Origin: Cytospora piceicola
Lineage: Eukaryota; Ascomycota; Sordariomycetes; Diaporthales; Cytosporaceae
Direction: 5' to 3'
Assembly: GCA_023375675.1 (NCBI GenBank)
Contig: JALQBC010000011.1
Span: 744,001 to 808,000, forward strand
DNA: 64,000 nt
The notes beneath the pieces were generated by a model. That model was given only the letters and a program-made list of their open reading frames with translations. It made no database searches and was not told the origin of the DNA. Below, in pieces: positions 58,601 through 64,000 of this stretch (its first letter is position 1; each line of letters begins with the position of its first letter). Both the position numbers and the translations under genes were made by a program.

Positions 58601-59653
58601 TAGTTTTTTTTAAAATAATATTATATATAGGTATAAGATAATATATACTTAAATGTAATACTTATACCTATCGAGGTTAGAATCTTAATAAACTATTATA
58701 ATATATATTATTAATAAAGTTAGTAATTATTTTTATTACTATTAATATAAACTCCTTTTTATAATATAAACTATTAGCTATATAATTATTACATTTTATT
58801 TTAATTACAATTATAATTAATTACCTTATACCGAATTACTTATATTTATTACTAAGAATCTAATTATTTTATATTCTTATTATATTATATTATATTATTT
58901 TAATTGTAACTAGTTCTTAAAATAAAAGTAAATAAATTATTTATATTAAAACCGGTTTAATATATATAATAATAACGTTTATTTTACTTTTACTAACTTA
59001 TTATATTACTTTCTTTTCTTAACTACTAAATATAATACTTTTAAATTTTTTAAAAACAAGCTAAATAAGGTAATAATATATATTAAGTAAAAGACTCTTA
59101 TATAAGATTTTAAGCTAACGTATATAACGCTATACTACTTTAAAAGCGAAAATTAGTATAGTATAACTATAAGAAATATTATAAAACATATTAGAATTAA
59201 TTATAAATAAGTTACTCTAACTTATTATATATATAAAACAGGCTAGCTAGTAATAAGTCTTAATGAAAAAGCGTATATATCGGCTATAGTTTAAAACTTT
59301 ATTTTAAACGTTAATAATGCTATATTAAGTTAATAAACAATATAAAGATATATATAAATTAAAAGACAGAATTTAACTTTTTTATTTAATCTTAACGTTT
59401 TAAGAAAGACTTAATTAATATACTTTAAGTTAAAGATTTAAACTGAATGCTATAAGATCTTATAACTAGCGATAATATTTTTTAAAAAAGTTAAAATAAA
59501 ACAATACTAATATAAATAATACATAATATAATAAAACAGTATAAAGTTAAAAGTTATTTAACTTAGCGCTTATATATAGATTAAGTAACTTATTAAGCTT
59601 TACTGTACTTAGTATTTAAACTTTCGATTTAAAAAAGTTTAGCTATACTTAAG
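58601..59653. other. AT-rich repeat DNA ending in a dispersed repeat shared with 33 kb
   Basis: No coding signal. The final ~145 bp (59,510-59,655) match 33,060-33,195 in the same orientation, for example AAAAGTTA.TTAACTTA and TGTACYTAGTATTTAAA.CTTT. It then passes directly into a TIR-like terminus at 59,654. Confidence 0.5.
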
Positions 59654-59695
59654 ACAGCAAGGATTTGTACTGTCGAGGCGAGGATTCGTACTTCT
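59654..59695. repeat. Second terminus of the sister TIR family
   Basis: Two direct 'AGGATTYGTACT' blocks separated by GTCGAGGCG, matching the layout at 42,041-42,085. I see no opposite end. Confidence 0.5.
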
Positions 59696-60129
59696 AGAAT
59701 GTACCTTTTTACTAGTAATCTTTATAACTCTCACTTAAGTTTAAAAGCTTATATTTAGCTTATTAACCCTATAATTTTAAATTTTAAACTTAAATAATAA
59801 GCTATAAATTCAAGCTTAATATATTTATATAAGGTATATATATCTTACTATATTATATATAAAGTTATAAAAGTTTATATTAATAGCTTAGTTAAGGTAA
59901 GTAAAAACCTTAGATTTCCTTAAAATCTTTAAAAGCTTTATAGGTTTACCTTTAATTTTAACTATATATTCTACCTTTAACCCTATTATATTATATATTA
60001 GTTAATAATCTTAAAGGTTATTAATTAAATTCTGTTTAAATTAGGGTATTAATTTATTTTATTAAATCGCTAGATATAAAAGTTTAAACTTAGCTTTAAA
60101 TTAAACCTTAATTTGACAAATTATAGTAT
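59696..60129. other. AT-rich spacer before LINE copy C
   Basis: 434 bp between the TIR-like terminus and the pyrimidine-rich leader of the LINE. Nothing recognised. Confidence 0.4.
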
Positions 60130-63100
60130 ATATTCCCTTTACAGGTATAAAAATCCTTCTTCCTTTTCTCTTTCCCCCCCTTAAGTTACAACACCTAGGT
60201 TCCTATTCTTAAAGAGAGCTCTATATACTATAAACTAGATCCATACCCCCTTACCTGCGCTCTACACGCGCCCTCTTATCTTACTACGCTAATATAGCCT
60301 ATACCCCCTCTTTAGCTACTCGGCTTATTACAGTATCTATATTACGTCTCTCTTATATAATAAATATTACCTTATAGACAGCTAGGATCTTAAATAATTA
60401 GGTCGAACTTATCCTTTTTACTAGCTTCCTTATACGATATAAGCCGATATAACCGTCTTAATCGTCCCTTTAATACTCTATAGCTACCTTACTATAGGCG
60501 GAGGAAAAGGACAGATAAGCCTGTACTAAGGTTTTTACAGTTACGGCTATAGTACTCGATACCTCGCTATTTATATTTACCGCCGACGCCTAGTTAAAGT
60601 AAGCCTTTTAAGTACGTAACGCTTTATAATATACGTTTATATAGCTAGCCTAACCTGCCGTTAGCCTGTTAATCGCGGTAGCTTTTAAGCTATCCTTTTT
60701 TACTAGCTTTAAACTAACGTTAATCGCTTTACCTACGGCCTCTACAGCCTTTTTACGCCCTATAAAGCCTTATTTACTTACCCTTACTACGCCTTATACT
60801 TTTACTATAATTATAAAATCTATAACTACTACTTTAGATAATACTATATATTAACCGCGATTATTATATTAAACTTTAACTCGACTTACCTGTTTAGCTA
60901 AACCGTTTAAACTTAAAACCGATAATCGACTTTTCTTATAAATCTTATATATATATAAATAATACGATATCTTTCTTATAAAGGTTAAAGTAGTTATTTA
61001 GACTGTTATAAATAAGCCTTACCTTAAATAAAATTATAAAAGTATAGAAAGTTTATACTAGTTTTACGTTCCGCTCTCTCGACTAGTTTATATAAACCTG
61101 TTTTTTTATTCTTTAGTTATTCTTCGATAACTATAACCTTAAAATTAAACCTACTGCCTTATAATATATAATAATTATAGCTTAAGTACTTATTATAATC
61201 TGCCGTTTTAATAATAGTAAATATAATATATATAGCTTTCTTTTAGCCGAAGTAAAGGTAGCTACCGAATAAACCCTTATTAGCTACCGACCTTTATAAT
61301 ATTACTTTAATAAATCTTTCGATTATAATTAAATACTTTCTTTTTTTGAGCTTATATAAGCCGGCTTCCGACTCCTCGGCTTTTTATTAGCTTAACGTTT
61401 TAAATATAAAATATAAATTATATAATATACCCGGTATATAGACTTTTATAATTTATATAGCTATACCCGGATAAAATAATACCTTAACTATAGTAAGTCT
61501 TAATATAAATTACTTTATAAAAACCCTTTATAATATATTAACTATTAAAACTTATATACTATAGGTTTCTTCGGCTACTTAGCTTACTTTAAACGTTAAA
61601 ACGGCTAGCTTTTTCGCTTTACTATACGACAGCTCCGGGCCTTATATAAGCTCGAGGCTAAGGAATTCCGGGCTATATACCTAACTACGCCGGTACTCCC
61701 GGCCGATATTATTACCGATAAACCGGACTCGATTTATATCGATCTTTTTAAACTTATATCGGAAGCTGTTACTACTACCGCTTCTTCCTCTTTTCGGATA
61801 ATACGCCGCTCTCTTAGCTTTAACTTTCTTACTATAAATATCGTCCGGCCCGATTTACTATAAACACCTTATTAATAAATCCGGCCTTTACGCCGATTAA
61901 TATACGTCGTTTAAAAAATCTTATTATATTTTAAGTTAACGTTTAAGCCTTTAATTTTACTTATAATATCGCTTTTAACCTTATTTATAAAGCCGGCGCC
62001 GATATAGTTTTTATTTAAAACTTATAGGCCGAACTTAAAAACTAACGTTATTTTACTAAAACTTACTTAAGCTTCGATATCTTTATACTAATAAAGAATT
62101 AAACCTCGGCTTTTTCTATTATTACCTATATTAGAAAATCCTTATACTACTTAGTATACTAGCTACGTCTATTTAATTCGCTATATTATTATATTGTCTT
62201 TATTAATAGTATTACTTTCGTTAACTTATACCGCCGGTAATTAAAAACCGACTAAGTTTTAAAACAGGTTAAAATACTAAATAGTTCTTTACGACTTTAT
62301 TATCGTAGGCGATTTTAACGCTGTTTACTAAACTTAACAGTTTAATTATAATCGCTATATAAGCTTAAACGACCGGATCGTTATATAAGCCGATAACGCC
62401 GGCCTTATAGCTTTTAATCCCTTTACCTTTATTTATAACCTCGGTAATACTATAGACCTTATCTTCTTTAACGTTTTCGGGGCTACTATTTAAATACTTT
62501 ACTTCTTATATACCGGATCGGATTATAGTATTTTATAAACTATAGTTTTTATTAGCGTATTACGCTGTTATAAAACCTTTCGGCTTTACTTTAATTTCTT
62601 ATAGAATACGGAATTCGTTTAATTTACTAAACAATTTACTATATTACTTCCGATAACTATAAATACCCTTTTTTAACTCGATACTTTAACTACTAATATT
62701 ATAACTTTATTATAAAAATACTTTTAAGTTACGAAAAAACCTATTTTTAGTTCCGGCTATACTACCTTTTAATAGTCTTTAAAATACTACGTTACCTATA
62801 AGTCTATATTAAATACGTATACTTTAAACTTATTTACTACTTACCGACACTTCCGAATAATAATACGGTATATTAAAAAGTAGTATTAGTAAGACTAGAT
62901 TACTTTTATAACCGATAATAATTAAATCTTTTAGGTTATTAAATAGTATAAATTTATAAATACTTTTCGCTCTTTACCTTTTATATAAAACGATTTACTT
63001 ATTATAACCTTTATTAATAAGGCTAAGTATTTATATACCTTTATTTTATACTACTTTTCTTTTAATTAAGATATCTTAAACCTTTAAAAACTATATATCT

Positions 63101-64000
63101 TCGATACGCCCTCGATCTTATAAAATCCTTATATTTATACCGATAAAGCTAAAGCGTATTATATCGGGTTATATAATATAGCTCCCGGTACCGATATTAT
63201 TACGGTTTATATACTTTTTTTAATATAGTTAGCTATTACCGAAGCCGTTTAAATACTTTACGAAAGCTGCTTAACCATCGGCTACTACCTTTACGCCTTC
63301 CGGTAAATAAAAGTTACTATAATTCTTAAATAAAGTAAATCGGACTACTTAAGCTTCTGCTTTTACTGCCCGATTACTTTACTTTTTTACTTAAGTAAAG
63401 GGTTAAAACGTTTTATCGTTTAACGTATATTTACCTTCGTTATTTATTATTACTTACTTAATTCTTAATACTTTAATACGTTTTTTAAATTAGCTATAGA
63501 CTTAACCGTTTACTTTACTTATAATATCGAATCTGCCTTTTAATAAAAACTAATAGCCTTATTTTTAACTATAAATATTTAAGGCGTATTTAATACCGTC
63601 TTATCTAACTGCTTTACGTTTTGCTTTTATTAATAAAGCTAGCCCTTATATTTTATTTTATAAGTATACTTCTTTATTACTAACCGCTTTATATAAGTAC
63701 GCTTAAAAAGCGTTTATATAGTTACGTACCTTTTAGTTTATAGCGTATTATAAGAATCTTTAACGTTTCCGATCTTATATATACTATATCTTTCCCCTTT
63801 ACTGCTTTACAGAAACGTTACCTTTCGTTATATATACGCCGATAACGTAGCTTTCTTATAGATTAGCTGTAATATAGCTATAACCTTATACGCCCTTTCT
63901 AAAAACCTTTAAAACGCCTTTATATAAAGATAAAATAACGTAATTGCTTTTACCCCGGATAAGTTTAAGCTATTATACTTCGTTTACGTCGATGTCTTTA
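60130..64000 (+). pseudogene. Degenerate Tad-like LINE, copy C (runs off the window)
   Basis: Longest LINE copy. A pyrimidine-rich leader (about 60,145-60,185) is followed by a probable ORF1 region to about 61,850, then an apurinic-type endonuclease with 'VGDFNA' at 62,305-62,322 and 'NTIDLIFFN' near 62,450. The reverse transcriptase shows 'K.SKSDYL' at about 63,325 and, at 63,835-63,858 in the same frame, YADNVAFL, where the family has YADD (one Asp-to-Asn, G-to-A). Stops are frequent but the frame is otherwise kept over long distances. The 3' end lies beyond the window. Confidence 0.82.

Overview
The window looks like a filamentous ascomycete chromosome, probably class Sordariomycetes. Its genes have short introns (about 50-120 nt) with GT...AG borders and CTRAC-like branch sites. 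It carries a fungal H2A/H2B histone pair, a MET-7-type cystathionine gamma-synthase and a fungal ATG4. It also holds a large AT-rich block whose sequence pattern fits repeat-induced point mutation (RIP). I do not assign a species.

The window has two halves that meet at about 30.88 kb. Positions 1-30,831 are ordinary gene-rich DNA with twelve protein-coding genes: a VOC-fold/low-complexity protein (+), cystathionine gamma-synthase (+), an SPX-RING ubiquitin ligase (-), a JJJ1/DNAJC21-type co-chaperone (+), ATG4 (-), an SQS1-like R3H/G-patch protein (+), histone H2B (-), histone H2A (+), a complex I LYR subunit (-), the E2 subunit of 2-oxoglutarate dehydrogenase (+), a secreted type-B carboxylesterase (-) and an MFS drug:H+ antiporter-like transporter (+). 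From the second gene onward strands alternate strictly, so every intergenic space is a shared divergent promoter or a convergent 3' region. I worked out exon structures by hand from reading frames, splice sites and family signatures. Most genes are housekeeping (sulfur amino acids, phosphate/ubiquitin signalling, ribosome biogenesis, autophagy, splicing, chromatin, mitochondrial respiration). The esterase and transporter next to the repeat block look more accessory.

Positions of about 30,885-64,000 are AT-rich, gene-free repeat DNA in which almost every frame is closed by TAA/TAG. I can resolve: (a) an 8.1-kb structure (about 30,885-38,985) bounded by kilobase-scale inverted arms, with tandem repeats and a strong hairpin in the left arm; (b) three copies of a short non-autonomous hAT-like element, each with its own 8-bp target duplication, one holding a 14-bp minisatellite and a 95-base assembly gap; (c) three degenerate copies of a Tad-like LINE, one running off the end of the window; (d) a complete but dead Ty3/gypsy LTR retrotransposon (44,615-52,189) with 208-bp LTRs and a perfect 5-bp target duplication, inserted into one of the LINEs; (e) further AT-rich sequence that I could not assign. 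The block is best read as a heterochromatic, RIP-mutated nest of transposons. I saw no telomere repeats, tRNA, rRNA or CRISPR arrays.
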